This document shows, piece by piece, positions 22,801 to 34,710 of a stretch of 64,000 nt of DNA. Numbering within the stretch: position 1 is the first letter of the stretch; each line of letters starts with the position of its first letter. Both the position numbers and the translations under genes were made by a program. Location: the NCBI GenBank assembly GCA_026686845.1, contig JAIVEN010000012.1, positions 25,298,501 to 25,362,500 on the forward strand, given 5' to 3'. The notes under the pieces were generated by a model that was not told where the DNA came from, searched no databases, and was given only the letters and a program-made list of their open reading frames with translations. The DNA comes from Adenanthera pavonina (taxonomy: Eukaryota > Streptophyta > Magnoliopsida > Fabales > Fabaceae).

Positions 22801-25800
22801 TTGGGCATTCATTTGTCCCTAATCTTTTATGTTATTTTCCTTTCTCTCTCCACTGTCTGTCAGTTTTACATTTCTCTCTCTCTCTTTTTTTTTTAACAGA
22901 ATATGGGGATGTAACAGACATCTACAACTGGTAGATTCTCTTATCTATATATTGCATTCTGTTTTTTTGGTTTTTCTTTGAGAATTTCATTTGAACCAGG
23001 CAATCCATCAAATGTTGATCTAAAAATCATTTTCTTTTTGCAATTAGGGTTTTCTGTTTAATGATGGATGAAATGAAATGGTTAAAAATTAGTTGGCTTA
23101 TTCACTTGTAGCTGAACTTTATTGGATTGAAGTAGACACTTGTTACAATTTTGAGATCCATGCTTTCTTACAGATGATTGTTGACATATATATTATCATT
23201 GGCTGCAGTGATACATTTAATGAGAACTCTCCACCAACCAGTAATGTAACATATATCTCAGATCTTGGAGCTGCTGTATACGAAGCAATGTCCAAAGCTG
23301 ATAAGGATGCTGTGTGGTTAATGCAAGTATGCATCAAATAACACAGGATCTCTCCTTTTCCTCTATTCTCCCATCTGCCACAGTATATTACCTAAAATTA
23401 TTTCCTATCATAATAAGCATCTTTTCTGAAGTTAGGCAGAGCAGATGTTTCAATTGCCTAAGACAATATCCTTCTTCACAGTAGTTGGTAAATTTTGCTT
23501 GACTTGTGATATAATGATACATTTTTTTGCAATTCTTGATTGATATTGTACATTCCAAGTCCATTTATTATTTAAGAAATTCTGGAAAATAATATAAGAG
23601 GTCATATAGAATATGATGGAGTGTTTGTTCCTTTATATTAAAAAAAAAAAAAGAATATGATGGAGTGAACCAGAAAGTTCTTGCTTGTCTTTTCTAGCCA
23701 AGTAACTTTTGACCCATGGAGTCAGCCCTTGACTTTTAACTTTTAACCTCTTGCTGTGGATTTATATGTCTAGTCAGATGATTGTATCCGTTATATGTTA
23801 TGAACGTTTTTATCTTCATCCTTTCTGGTGTTGCTAATTTGCTATCATTTTCTTCGTCTTAGGGCCTGTTTGAAAGCTCAATTCTGTGCTGATATATATA
23901 TATGTGTGTGTGTGTGTTTTGAAAAGGAAGGCACCAAAAATGATTTAGAAGTGTTTGATTAATGCCTATAATGAAAAGAAAACCAAAATTGCTGAAACAT
24001 TCACTACATACTGAATATCATCAGAAGCAACTCTTCTTGCTTTAAATTAGTTGTATGAAAATAGTTTCGTTTCGTACTTTCCTTCAATACATATACAGGA
24101 CTAACAATAATTCTTCTCATAAATTAAAAAAAAAAATTCAGCGCTTGATGTTTCCATCACTGATGATTTAGTACCTAATTATCTGGGCTAACATTTTCAA
24201 TTTCATCAAACACAACCTACAACTAAGAAGAGTTTTCTTTGTCACAGTTCTTGTTATGGATTAACTGATGAATGGGATCATTATCATTTTTTAATTAATA
24301 TTTTGGTACCATCTATCATATACCAAGTGATTTATGGCTAAAAAATTTCATTAAATTTTCAGGGTTGGCTCTTCTACTCTGATTCAGCCTTTTGGAAGCC
24401 TCCTCAAATGAAAGTACGGAGTTCATAAGCTGCTATTTCTTGAGTATTTATGAATTTTCTGTCAAAAATTAGATTAGCAGCACCAAATGGATCTTGCCCA
24501 TTTATTGAATAAGATAACTGATGTCAATTCACAAGGCTCTAACCTTGCTTGATAAATTTGACAATTATAGGATATGACGTGTGCAGTATGCAGTTGATAA
24601 AAAACAATTGGTTGATATTACTTTCTTAGTGGACAGATGCTTCTATAATGAAAATAATCTCAACGTGTTAATATAATAGTGCCTTCTTTTAGCACTCCGG
24701 TTCCAGGAAACAAAAGTCTATTCTTATCCTGGGGTTTTATTTCTGTAAAGGTCTCTGTTGCTGTGTGTCTTCCTTGTATTTTCCCTATATGTTTTATATT
24801 ATATCCTTGGTCACAATAGTCGGTGAAGACTTGAATTTTTTTTATTTTAAAAAGGTTTTTTCCACAATTGTAACTAATTTCAAATGATAATGTGCCTGAA
24901 AATTTGAAGAGCCTTGTACCTGCTCTCTAAAATAACTAGAAAGGCTATGGTTTTGTCATATTATAATAGATGAACAGGAAAACTTTAGATGGGGAAGATT
25001 TTCCTGGGGAGCTTGGCAGGACATTTCTTCTTTAGTTTTCTTTCTTTTTTTTTTCTTTTTAATTTCCTTATGTGGAAAAGGGGGCAACAATAAGTATGAG
25101 AAATCTTGAAAGTGAGACAAAGAACTTTCTATTAGGATTGCTGGCTTCCAAAAAAGGGAGATGAATTGGGAAGTTCAAAATTTTTATGTAAAAATGTAAG
25201 TTTACGGTGAAAGCAAAAGCTTGCAGAAAAATAGAGTGCAGCAAAAATGAATATAAATGCAAGATTACGGAAGTGAGGACTCAGAAATTTATTCTGGTTT
25301 GGTTTGATCCACATAACCCACGTCTAGTCATCAGGCCACCACTTGAGATTTTCACTATCAGTAAGAATTTAACCAGCTCCTTATAATGAGTTAGTACAAA
25401 CTCGTGCTCTATTCTTAAAACACTCAAATTTCACACTCAACACTTTTACAAATATTCCCCAATACCCTTTGCGATTCTCCTTACAAAGAATCTTTCTTCC
25501 AGATGAAGAAAAGATTATATACAGATTGAATATTATCTCTTTTAGAGTGTATATGAAAGTTAAGGCACAATAAATGTTGTATGTGAGTGAAAAAGCTTTG
25601 ATACAGAAATTTAGCAGAGGTATTGTAACAATAAGCTCAAATGAAGTTCTATTTATAGATTTGTGAATTAACTAGTCATTAGACACAAGATCTAGTCGTT
25701 AGAAACTTTAACCAACAGTTATTCTGCAGAAATAGCTCTTCACCAACTGCATTTAATGCGTTTGACATGCCAAATTCGAATTTTAGGGTTCAACAAAGGA

Positions 25801-28800
25801 ATTTCGTAGAGACAGAAGGTTAAGGATATCAACGTTAAACTTCAATAGTCATCTGTTCAAATGTGACATTCGAATTTTGAGTTTGTCAAAGATATCCTAG
25901 GTTAGAACATTCAAATTTTCATATCAAAAGTGCACCTATTGAGTTTGAACAGTTGTCTTGCGTTTTCATAGTGCATTCAAAATTCAAATTTCAGAAGCTG
26001 AAATTCGTCTATCAGAACCATGCTCTAATAAGACTCACAAGTTCTCATTTCGAATTTCATATTTTGAAAGTTCATCTGTTGGAGGAGGTGACTTCGAACT
26101 CTTTCTAAACTTTACCAACATTCAAATTTTGACTAAGTTTCATATGAATTTTGCATACATTTACTAACAATGCTTAGCCCGAAATTCAAATTTCATAACT
26201 GAAATTCGTCTGTCAGAGATGAAACCTCTGTATATTCAAATTTCACTAAATAAAGTTTGAATTTTGCACAAAATATAAATGAATCAATACAAAATTCGTC
26301 TGTTAGTCAGTATTTTTCAAATTTAACATATGCTAACCTAGGATAGCTTTAAAATTACTCGTTTAAATGCTGTGTTAACATGAATAAGTAAGAATTAAAG
26401 CATTTTATCTAGTGCACATAGTAAGAAATCCTAACAACTAAATCTTTACATGTTCTTCGTTGGATTTCTGCGCTTTGTCATTTCGTTTTCTTTTCCAAGC
26501 GCTAGTTTTTTTAAATCATCAAAACTTCTGATTCAAGACTTTCCTATAAGGATAAATTTACATCAAGGATCTTCCTCGAGTCCATACTCGTTTGATTTGT
26601 TTTTAGATGCTCTAACAAAACATATACAACATATACAGGAGGAAATTCCTAAGTGTATGCTTTTCGTGGATGATATAGTCTTAATTGAGAACTCGAGAGA
26701 AGATGTCAACTCTAAACTTGAACTATGGAGACATACTTTGGAATCAAAGGGTTTCTGCTTTAGTAGAAATAAAATGGAATATATACACTGCAAATTTAAC
26801 AAGAGACCAGTTAGAAATGATTTAGAGGTAAAAATTGGAAAATAAGCCATTCTAGAAGTATCAAATTTAAAGTTTTTGGGGTCGATTTTATAGAATGATG
26901 GTGAAATTGATGGGGATATTATGCATATGATACAGGCTGAGTGATTTAAGTGGAGAAAAATTTCAGGAGTTATTTGTGATTATAAGCTACCTACTAAGTT
27001 TAAAAGGAAATTTTATCAAACTGCTATAAGGCCAATAATGCTATATGATAGTGAGTGTTGGGTTCTGAAAGGGCAACAAGAGTATAAGATGGGAGTAGCA
27101 TAGATGAGAATGTTGATTGATGGGGATGTTATGCATAGGATACAAGCTGAGTGGTTAAAGTGGATAAAAGTTTCGAGAGTTATTTGTAACCGTAAGGTAC
27201 CTACTAAACTTAAAAGGAAATTTTATCAAACTGCTATAAGGCCAGCATTGCTATATGGTAGTGAATGTTGGGCTTTGAAAGGGCAACAAGAGTATAAGAT
27301 GGGAGTAGCAGAGATGAGAATGTTGAAATGGATGTGTGGTCATACAATAATGGATAAGATATGAAATAACTGTATATAAGGGAAAATCGGAGTAGCACAT
27401 ATTGAGAAGAAAATGGTGGAAAATCGTTTAAGGTGGATTGAGTATGTATAAAGAAGAGGACAAGAGAAACTAGTAAGGAGAGCTGATCAAATAGCTTGAA
27501 GCTCTATTAAAGGTGTAGAGGAAACCCAAGAAGGATGCTAGGAGAAGTTATAAGGCGTGGCCTCTTGATAAATAATTTATCTAAAGAGATGGTGTTTAAT
27601 AGAGCCCATTGACGTTGTATGATCCATGTAGCCGACTTCACTTAGTGGAATAAGACTAATGTTGGTATTGTTGTTGTTGAATTTCCTCCTGTGGAAAGAT
27701 ATTTCTTCTATGGTTGCTCTTGCAGTTTTGCAAAATGATCTGTGATAATTTAGCTTTCTAATTTCAGGATATGTGCTGCTGATCTTAAGATCCCAAATTG
27801 ATAAACTGTTTATGCATTATGAATTTTTGCTTAACATCTTCTGTTTTACCACAATCTGGTTGCTAATGCTTCTTCATTTCATGAATACTTTTGTTGATTG
27901 GCATGATGATATTTGCAGGCACTGTTACATTCCGTACCATTTGGGAAGATGATTGTTCTTGATCTATTTGCTGATGTCAAACCAATTTGGAAAACTTCAT
28001 TTCAGTTTTATGGTACTCCTTATATTTGGTAATTAACTCTCTAGTAGCTAATCCAAGTAAGATGTTTTATACTTTTCACTGAACCTTTATGCATTTCAGT
28101 ATCAATAATAGTTATGCTTCCTGAATCTTACTCTGTTTCAGGTGTCTGTTACATAATTTTGGTGGTAATATTGAAATGTATGGCATTTTGGATTCAATAT
28201 CTTCAGGACCTATTGATGCTCGTGTCAGTGAAAACTCAACCATGGTAAAGCCAGCATTCCTAGTATTTTATGTGGGCATATTATTGATTCGGCTTTCAGC
28301 AATAGTTTTTCTTTTTTTTTCTTTTTCATTAGAGCCTAAATGACGCAAGTAATGCAGATATGAAATTCTATATCCAATGTTGTTTTATGGACATATCTTG
28401 TAGCTTTTGTTCTATCTACTCTTCATTTCATTTAATTAAAAGTAATTAAAAAAAACTAGAAGATATTCAGATTTAGAGTTGAAAAATGTTCAGTAATTAT
28501 CTCTCTCTATGGTATCTTGTACAGTCTGAGTAGATATTCAGATTTAGAGTTGAAAAATGTTTGGTAATTATCTCTCTCTGGTATCTTGTACATTCTGAGT
28601 GGTTTTACTTAAATTACTAATATTTCTGTAGGTAGGAGTTGGTATGTGCATGGAAGGAATAGAGCAAAACCCTGTTGTCTATGAGCTGATGTCAGAGATG
28701 GCATTTCGAGATGATAAAGTTCAAGTTCTGGTAATGTTGTTCTTAAGCTCTCTTTACTTGAACTACACAGAATGAGATTAGTATCTACCAGTTTGTTTGA

Positions 28801-31800
28801 TATTCTTCTAATTGTTTATCATAATACCCGGTATATAGATTTTGCTATTTAGATAGGAAAATGACATATTAATGCCAGCATAGGAACTAGCTCCAGGAAA
28901 ACTTCCTTAATTGTTTTGCAATGTGGTTGGAACTATGTTTCATCTAATGAACTTCAATGTGGACCAAATTTATATGGCTTTAGAAGGTGTGATGGGCACC
29001 CAAGTGGAATAGGGAAATCTAAGCTAGGTATTACGTAGGAGAACCAACCCATTTCTGTACCCTATAGAGTAGCTCATATTACTCAATGCAGGACTAGGCA
29101 TCCCACATTACCTATGCACACTCCATTAGCTTCCTTGCCAGTTAGATTCCTCTACAGATAACCCATTTCAGACCTGTCAACCACAAGGTTTGATACTAAT
29201 TGATGGGTACCCAAGTATCATGAGGAATCCTCCCTCAGCAATTAGTATTGAGGTGAGAAAATCAACCTACTTAAGTACTCCATGGAGTAGCTCATACTAG
29301 TCTATATGAGACTAGCCATCCCATACTACCTTGATCTTCATCAAGGTAAGACTTACTTGGATGAGCTTTCAAATAGATTGTTAGAGACGAAAAGATTTTG
29401 GTGTGCATTATAAACATTTATTATAAATTTCTCCACTGGCATGACAATATCTGATATACTGATGACATGATATATTTTACTGAGAATTTCTTACTGGGTC
29501 CTATTTATTCTCAGACCTTTAGAATTAGAATAATGAGTTACAGAAAATATTTCTACTTCTGATTTTGAACAGGGAACTAGGGCTTGTTGCCCTTTTGATT
29601 TTTGCAATTTGTGCTGCTTTTCCTAGGGCAGAGTTTTAGACACTAAATAATAAAAAAAAATGATTCATTTAATTTGAATGTGAGTTTATTAAGGGGTTTG
29701 ATTGAAAGATATCAGAGTAAAGAGAGAGACTTACATATGGTTTTCATTGATTTGAAAAAAGTCTATAATAAAATACCAAGAGATGTATTGTAAAAAGCAA
29801 TACAGAAGAAAGGTGTTCGTGTGGTTTATATTCGAGTAATAAAGGATGTGTATGAGGGCACAACAACAAGTGCGAGAACTCCTGAATGTGAGACAGAGGA
29901 CTTTTCTGTATGGATAGATTTACATCAAAAATCATCCTTGAGTCTATACTTATTTGATTTGGTTTTGAATATTCTAACAGAACATTTATAGGGGAAAATT
30001 CCTAAGTGTATGCTTTTTGCGGATGATATGGTCTAAATTGAGAACTCAAGAGAAAATGTCAACTCTAAACTTGAATTATGGAGATATACTTTGGAATCAA
30101 AAGGTTTCCTCTTTAATAGAAGCAAAACGGAATATATGCATTGCAAATTTAATAAGAGACCAATTAGAAATGATTTAGAGGTAAAAATTGGAGAGCAAAC
30201 CATTCCAGAAATGTCAAAGTTCAAGTATTTGGGGTCGATTTTACAGAATAATGATGAATTGATGGAGATGTTATGCATAGGATACAAGCTGGGTGGTTAA
30301 AGTGGAGAAAAGCTTGAGAAGTTATTTATGACTGTAAAGTACCTACTAAAGTTGGAAATTTTATCGAACTACTATAAGGCTAGCGATGTTATATGGTAGT
30401 GAATGTTGGGCTTTGAAAGGGCAACAAGAGTATAGGATAGAAGTAGCAGAGATGAGAATATTGAGATGAATGTGTGATCATATAAGAATGGATAAGATAT
30501 GAAATAATTGTATACGAGAGAAAGTTGGAGTAGCACCTATCGAGAAGAAAATGGTGGAAAATTATTTAAGGTGGTTTAAGCACGTACAAAGAAGAAGACA
30601 ATAAGAGCTAGTAAGGAGAGTTGATTAAATGGCTTGGAGTCCTATTAAAAGGCGTAGAGGGAGACCAAAAAAGGATACTAAGAGAAGTTATAAGGCGTGA
30701 CCTCTTGATAAATAATTTATTTAAAGAGATGTTGTTTGATAGAGCCTATTGACGTCGTGTGATCTATATAGCTGACCCCACTTAGTGAGATAAGGCTAAT
30801 ATTGTTGTTGTTGAATGTGTGAGTTTATATGTGTAATCCAATCTATAGATGTTAATGACGTGCTATTCTGAAGGCCATTGCTTGTTGCCCTATGCCATGA
30901 ACAGTGGGACAACACCAATGCCAATTTCATTTGGTGCAGTTGTGGCATGAACCATCTGTATAATGCACCATTGCCCCTGGCATGGGCAATTGCAGCAATT
31001 TGAATTATGGAATTTCTGATTAAAAAAATTGTGAAAGTTTAGTCATTTGTCTCATTCACATAGCCACCCTTAGTTTTATCCCATTCTCTTGTTCATCCTC
31101 TTACTTGCTGCACCAAAGTTTGAGGTTAGCCTCTTCTGCCATTCTTCCCCCATTATTCTTCTTTGTGAACTTTCTGATCATTCTGATTATTTATTCTTCT
31201 CTTTTTTGGGTTACTGATTCCTTCCTTAAAGTTTCCCTCACTGTCCTGTACCTCTATTCCCTCTCATAGATCTGGTTATTATTTGTTTTCCCTTCATATG
31301 TCATTTGAGTCTAGGACACTAGGTGTGGGACAGAATCACAGGTACACTTGATAACTTCATAATACGTGTGCTTGGGGGCTATGGCATTATCTATGTGATA
31401 TGATTTGATTACTTATTCATTGATTATGTGATATGCATTGATACAAGTTTACAATTTGTTATTCTAGCCCAGATGCAGGCCTTGTATTTTTAAGACGAAT
31501 TTTTAACTAATTATATCTAGTCCCCAAGAACATGAATTGACACACCTCCATAAAAATACTCCTGGTGTAATGCTAAAATTATGTACACTGAAAATTTTGA
31601 ATTTGAAGCTCAGCAATAACTTGAATTTAGGTAGTATGGAATGGAAATCGGATTACACTTACTTAGATGATTTGATTTTTATCTTCTAGATAAGGTTAGA
31701 AGAATAATTTTAATCCCACAGAATACAAGAGTATGAGTTGGTAATTACTAACTCTGGGATGTCTGTGATCTTATTTCTCCCTTTTGCCTCTTACTATGCA

Positions 31801-34710
31801 TGTTGAGTTGTGTGAATAAGCTAAATAATAGAATTAAGTTTTTATTATGCACCCTTGCAAACATGCTCAAGATGACCATGTGTTCATTTACAGATATAGT
31901 TTTCGTTAAAAAGTTTGTGTGTGGGGTTGAAAGTTAATGCTTTTGCAGGATTGGCTCAAGACCTATTCACAGAGACGATATGGTAAAGCAAATAATCAAG
32001 TTGAGACAGCTTGGGAGATTCTTTATCGTACAGTTTACAACTGTACTGATGGCATTGCTGTATGTCTTATGTATTGCTCTACTTGGAGATGCATTGTCTA
32101 TCATACTAGTTGTTAAATTTGCTTTTGCACCCTTTAGATTCTTATCTATCACACTTTACCTGACACATTTTTGTATTTGTTCTTCGGTTTAAAGATACAA
32201 ACTCAAAACTTTTACATCACAAGTTCAAGTGTGTGAGAGTGCGTTTCTAGGCAGATATGCTAGGTTCTTTTTCTTCAAGAAATGAATTGTGGATGTTTGA
32301 AACAGGTTTTGGGCATTGTATAAGTAGTTAGGATAAGCTTTTTGCCAAGATACGCACACACACACTCTCAAACACATCCAAGTTGCATGAACACAAGTTG
32401 CATTTTCTTAAGTTGAGATGTGTCATCAAGGCATGACTACTGATTTACACTGCTCTTTAATTTGTCACAGGACCATAACCATGATTTTATTGTAATGCTT
32501 CCTGACTGGGACCCTTCAATAGATTCTGAATCCAGCATGTCAAACCTCCATAAGATTAATCTCTTACCCCCCAGAAATAGAAGATTCTTGTCCCAGGAAA
32601 CAAAGTCTGATATGCCACAGGCTCATTTGTGGTATCCTACTGAAGAGGTAACCAAAGCTTTACAACTATTCCTTGGTACTGGGAAGGATTATGCTGGAAG
32701 CCTCACATATAGGTAACCATAGCCTCACGTCTTCCAATAAAAGAAACAAGCATGTAATATGAACCAGTGACATAGAACGGCAAGATTGGTGGATGTCTGA
32801 AATATGAAAAACATCTTGAAGCTGTTTATTGAAATCACTCATTTCTTCTTGACAGGTATGACTTGGTTGACTTATCACGGCAAGTATTGTCAAAGTTGGC
32901 AAACCAAGCATACATTAAGGCAATTACATCTTTTCAGAAACAGGATATCAATGCTTTGCACTATTATAGCAATAAGTTCCTTGATTTGATAAAGGATATT
33001 GATTTACTGCTTGCCTCTGATGATAACTTCCTACTTGGAACTTGGCTTGAGAGTGCCAAGGGACTGGCAGTAAATCCAAATGAGATGAAACAGGTGAGCA
33101 TAATGTTTTTTTCTTGTTAACCATTAGTTTATAGCGAGACTGATTTTTACAAAGCTTTGGTCTGCTGATTGAGAACATGCGGTAATTTTTGGGCAGCCAA
33201 AGGGATGCACATATTTAAAATGGTTCATTCAAATTTTGTTTAACATGTTTGATTCACTACCACTGAAAAGTCATTCCAAGGAATGCCAAAAAGCCTCTGT
33301 AAATTTATTGTTGGTGCTCTTCTTTTAGATATTAAACGGCCCCTAAATCTATCTCACTATACATAAATACTAATTTAATGTTAATTATCTCTAAACATTA
33401 CAAGTAAAAAATTATGACTAAACTAACAATTTAATACTTGGATTGTTAGATTTATTTAGCTTTTGTCACTGAAAATTGCAAGTCCACGTGAAAATGACAA
33501 ACAGGTTACTCCTTGCGACTCCTTTAGGCCACTTGACAGTAGGACTCGTGACAAGAATTGGTTATTATGAGGGATTACATTTGTTTACATGCTAATTTTT
33601 AAGGACTAAAGTTAAGTAGGAATAATTTAGGAGCCAGATTGTTAATTTAGGACTAGTTAGATTGTGATGGACTTCGTAAATAATATATATTTTGAATTTA
33701 TTTGACCATAACAGACATCTGGATAAGAAGAAACATTAATAAAAGGTGACATCATGCCAATGGCCTAATAACTTAATGGCATCAACCCTTCCTAAATGGA
33801 GGAAGGTCATGGGATCAAGTCTCACCGATGACAAGTTGTATCTTAGGTATGTGCATAGGTGGGTGTATGTGTATTTATAGTTATTCCCAATAAAAAAAAA
33901 AAAAGAAGGTGACATCATAAGAAAATGAAATATACAAAACTAAGAACTAAGATTCATGCTCTTGTAATTTTGAAGAAGTTTTTGTCTCCCAGCCTTTTGC
34001 CTAAATTAAACACCAGTAAATGACACTCATTATTTAGTGATTAGCATCGATTAATGTGTAAACTTAGGCTTCATTTGGTATGATCATTGGAGAAGAATTC
34101 CTTTTTCCATTGCATGCAAATCGAGATATGAAATATCTATTATATTTCCATCATTATTACTACAGTAACTGTCTAATCCTTAATATTTTTTTATTTTAAG
34201 GGCATTGAAGACATTGCATAAAAAGTCACTTTTTTATTCCATTTCCTCTTGTCATTTTAGTTCATTATGTGTACCAAACGAATTCATAGTTTCCTTTTCT
34301 CCTCCAGTATGAATGGAACGCTAGGACGCAAGTTACAATGTGGTTTGACACCAATCAAACTACTCAAAGCAAGCTTCATGACTATGGTAAAATGCATTAT
34401 AATAATGCTTTATAATGCCTCTCTCATTCTTTAGTTTTGGCTGATTTTCTGTTTTCCTCTTGTTCCATGATCAGCTAACAAATTTTGGAGTGGGCTTCTA
34501 GAAGGCTACTATCTGCCTCGAGCTTCAACCTATTTCAGTCATTTGTCAAGAAGCTTGAGGCAGAATGAGAAGTTCAATTTGCAAGAGTGGCGAAGAGAAT
34601 GGATTTTACAGTCAAACACATGGCAAGAAGGTAATGAGCTTTACCCTGTAAAGGCCAAAGGAGATGCTCTTGCCATCTCCAAGGCATTGTATGAAAAATA
34701 TTGTGCGTAA
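16891..34710 (+). CDS. NAGLU: Alpha-N-acetylglucosaminidase, GH89 (CYL1/NAGLU-like)
   Basis: Nineteen exons: 16891-17148, 17887-17960, 18551-18762, 19780-19901, 20725-20810, 21382-21476, 22405-22486, 22657-22763, 22900-22930, 23209-23326, 24363-24413, 27919-28028, 28142-28244, 28632-28730, 31949-32059, 32471-32712, 32856-33093, 34308-34386, 34475-34710. They join to 817 codons without a stop, every intron being GT-AG. The enzyme removes terminal alpha-linked N-acetylglucosamine in the vacuole/lysosome or secretory route; Arabidopsis CYL1 is needed for reproductive development and human NAGLU degrades heparan sulfate. Landmarks are GLHWYLKYWCGAHVSWDKTG, NLPLAFTGQEAIWQK, and the GH89 catalytic glutamates: E361 in DTFNEN (exon 10) and E491 in CMEGIEQNP (exon 14). 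A hydrophobic signal peptide is best placed after M18 (LKLEFLFLILIPTLLPVAFS), so 16942 may be the true start (800 aa, close to the Arabidopsis length). Introns 11 and 14 are over 3 kb because of LINE insertions. The gene appears functional. Confidence 0.96.
21560..22125 (+). repeat. Dispersed repeat units in NAGLU intron 6
   Basis: Three partial units begin near 21570, 21715 and 21990. They share text such as TACCCTGATGGGGTGGG, GAGAAAACGAACCCACTTA, CTACTCAATGTGGGA and CATCCCATACTAC. The same family lies in intron 14 at 28985-29350. The pattern, with paired similar blocks, suggests a short non-autonomous retroelement or its terminal repeats, but the ends are not resolved. Confidence 0.6.
23872..24220. 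mobile_element. Possible Tourist-like MITE in NAGLU intron 10
   Basis: TTA followed by GGGCCTGTTTGAAAGCTCAA at the left, and TTTCATCAAACACAACC at the right, whose complement is a weak match. An AT/GT microsatellite sits inside (23894-23921). The right-hand TTA is not found, so the call is tentative. Confidence 0.3.
25138..26535. mobile_element. ~1.4-kb insertion inside the RTE copy
   Basis: The RTE sense breaks after GAGACAAAGAACTTTCTATT (25113-25132) and resumes at AAGACTTTCCTATAAGGATA. The second RTE copy at 29880-29930 is continuous across the same point. The two boundaries repeat an imperfect 15-base motif, like a target-site duplication. The insert is AT-rich with many TTCAAATTT and ATTCGTCTGTCAG repeats. 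It has no long frame and no recognised protein. Its class is unknown. Confidence 0.6.
26911..27330 (+). repeat. 210-bp tandem duplication inside the RTE copy
   Basis: TGGGGATATTATGCAT at 26911 recurs as TGGGGATGTTATGCAT at 27121, and the similarity continues through TATCAAACTGCTATAAGGCC and GGGCAACAAGAGTATAAGAT. At 27115 the first unit jumps back to the start of the segment instead of continuing into the WMCGH region. The units differ at several sites, so the duplication is not recent. Confidence 0.85.
28461..28602. repeat. 71-bp tandem duplication in NAGLU intron 13
   Basis: AGATATTCAGATTTAGAGTT starts at 28461 and again at 28532, each followed by GTAATTATCTCTCTCT and GGTATCTTGTAC. The units are nearly identical. 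It lies just 5' of exon 14 and does not touch the splice site. Confidence 0.9.
28985..29350 (+). repeat. Dispersed repeat pair in NAGLU intron 14
   Basis: Two related blocks begin at TGATGGGCACCCAAGTGG (near 28990) and TGATGGGTACCCAAGTATC (near 29201). Both run through GAGTAGCTCATA and GACTAG(G)CATCCCA text. It is the same family as the intron 6 units. Paired blocks about 210 bases apart could be the terminal repeats of a small TRIM-like element, which is an inference. Confidence 0.6.
29690..30812 (+). mobile_element. 5'-truncated RTE-type LINE in NAGLU intron 14
   Basis: Reads LHMVFIDLKKVYNKIPRDVL, then YEGTTTSARTPECETEDF, CMLFADDMV (FADD catalytic motif), LELWRYTLESKGFLFNRSKT and YGSECWALKGQQEY, with stops and frameshifts. 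The 3' end is ATTGTTGTTGTT. The target duplication is GAATGTGAGTTTA at 29677 against GAATGTGTGAGTTTA at 30813. This site differs from that of the intron 11 copy, so the two insertions are independent. The copy is inactive. Confidence 0.87.
33756..33905 (+). mobile_element. tRNA-derived SINE in NAGLU intron 17
   Basis: A 13-base target duplication AAGGTGACATCAT is perfect at 33743-33755 and 33906-33918. Between them are an A-box-like TAACTTAATGGCATCAACCC, a B-box-like GGGATCAAGTCTC and a terminal run of about 13 A residues. The length is 150 bases. The perfect duplication implies a relatively young insertion. Confidence 0.85.
34069..34290. mobile_element. Possible MITE next to NAGLU exon 18
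   Basis: GGCTTCATTTGGTATGATCA at the left and TGTGTACCAAACGAATTC at the right are imperfect inverted complements. The right end lies about 20 bases from the exon 18 acceptor. No clean target duplication was found. Confidence 0.3.

Larger units (their letters stand above)
25080..27678 (+). mobile_element. 5'-truncated RTE-type LINE in NAGLU intron 11
   Basis: The decayed reverse transcriptase reads in the gene's orientation: FDLFLDALTKHIQ, CMLFVDDIVLIENSRED (the FxDD catalytic motif region), LELWRHTLESKGF, then YGSECWALKGQQEYKMGVAE and RMLKWMCGH. The 3' end is a GTTGTTGTTG run at about 27668-27677, the simple-repeat tail typical of RTE elements. It is flanked by a near-duplicate target site: ATTTCCTTATGTGGAAAA at about 25063 and ATTTCCTCCTGTGGAAAG at about 27680. 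Many stops make it inactive. It is split by an insertion (25138-26535) and carries a 210-bp internal duplication. Confidence 0.85.

Noticed and set aside
25068..25314. Minus-strand frames rich in Phe and Leu
   Set aside because: Low-complexity AT-rich translation across an insertion border; no domain and no splice support.
26450..26845. Open frame that looks like a stand-alone small protein gene
   Set aside because: It is part of a decayed RTE reverse transcriptase lying in an intron and flanked by a target-site duplication.
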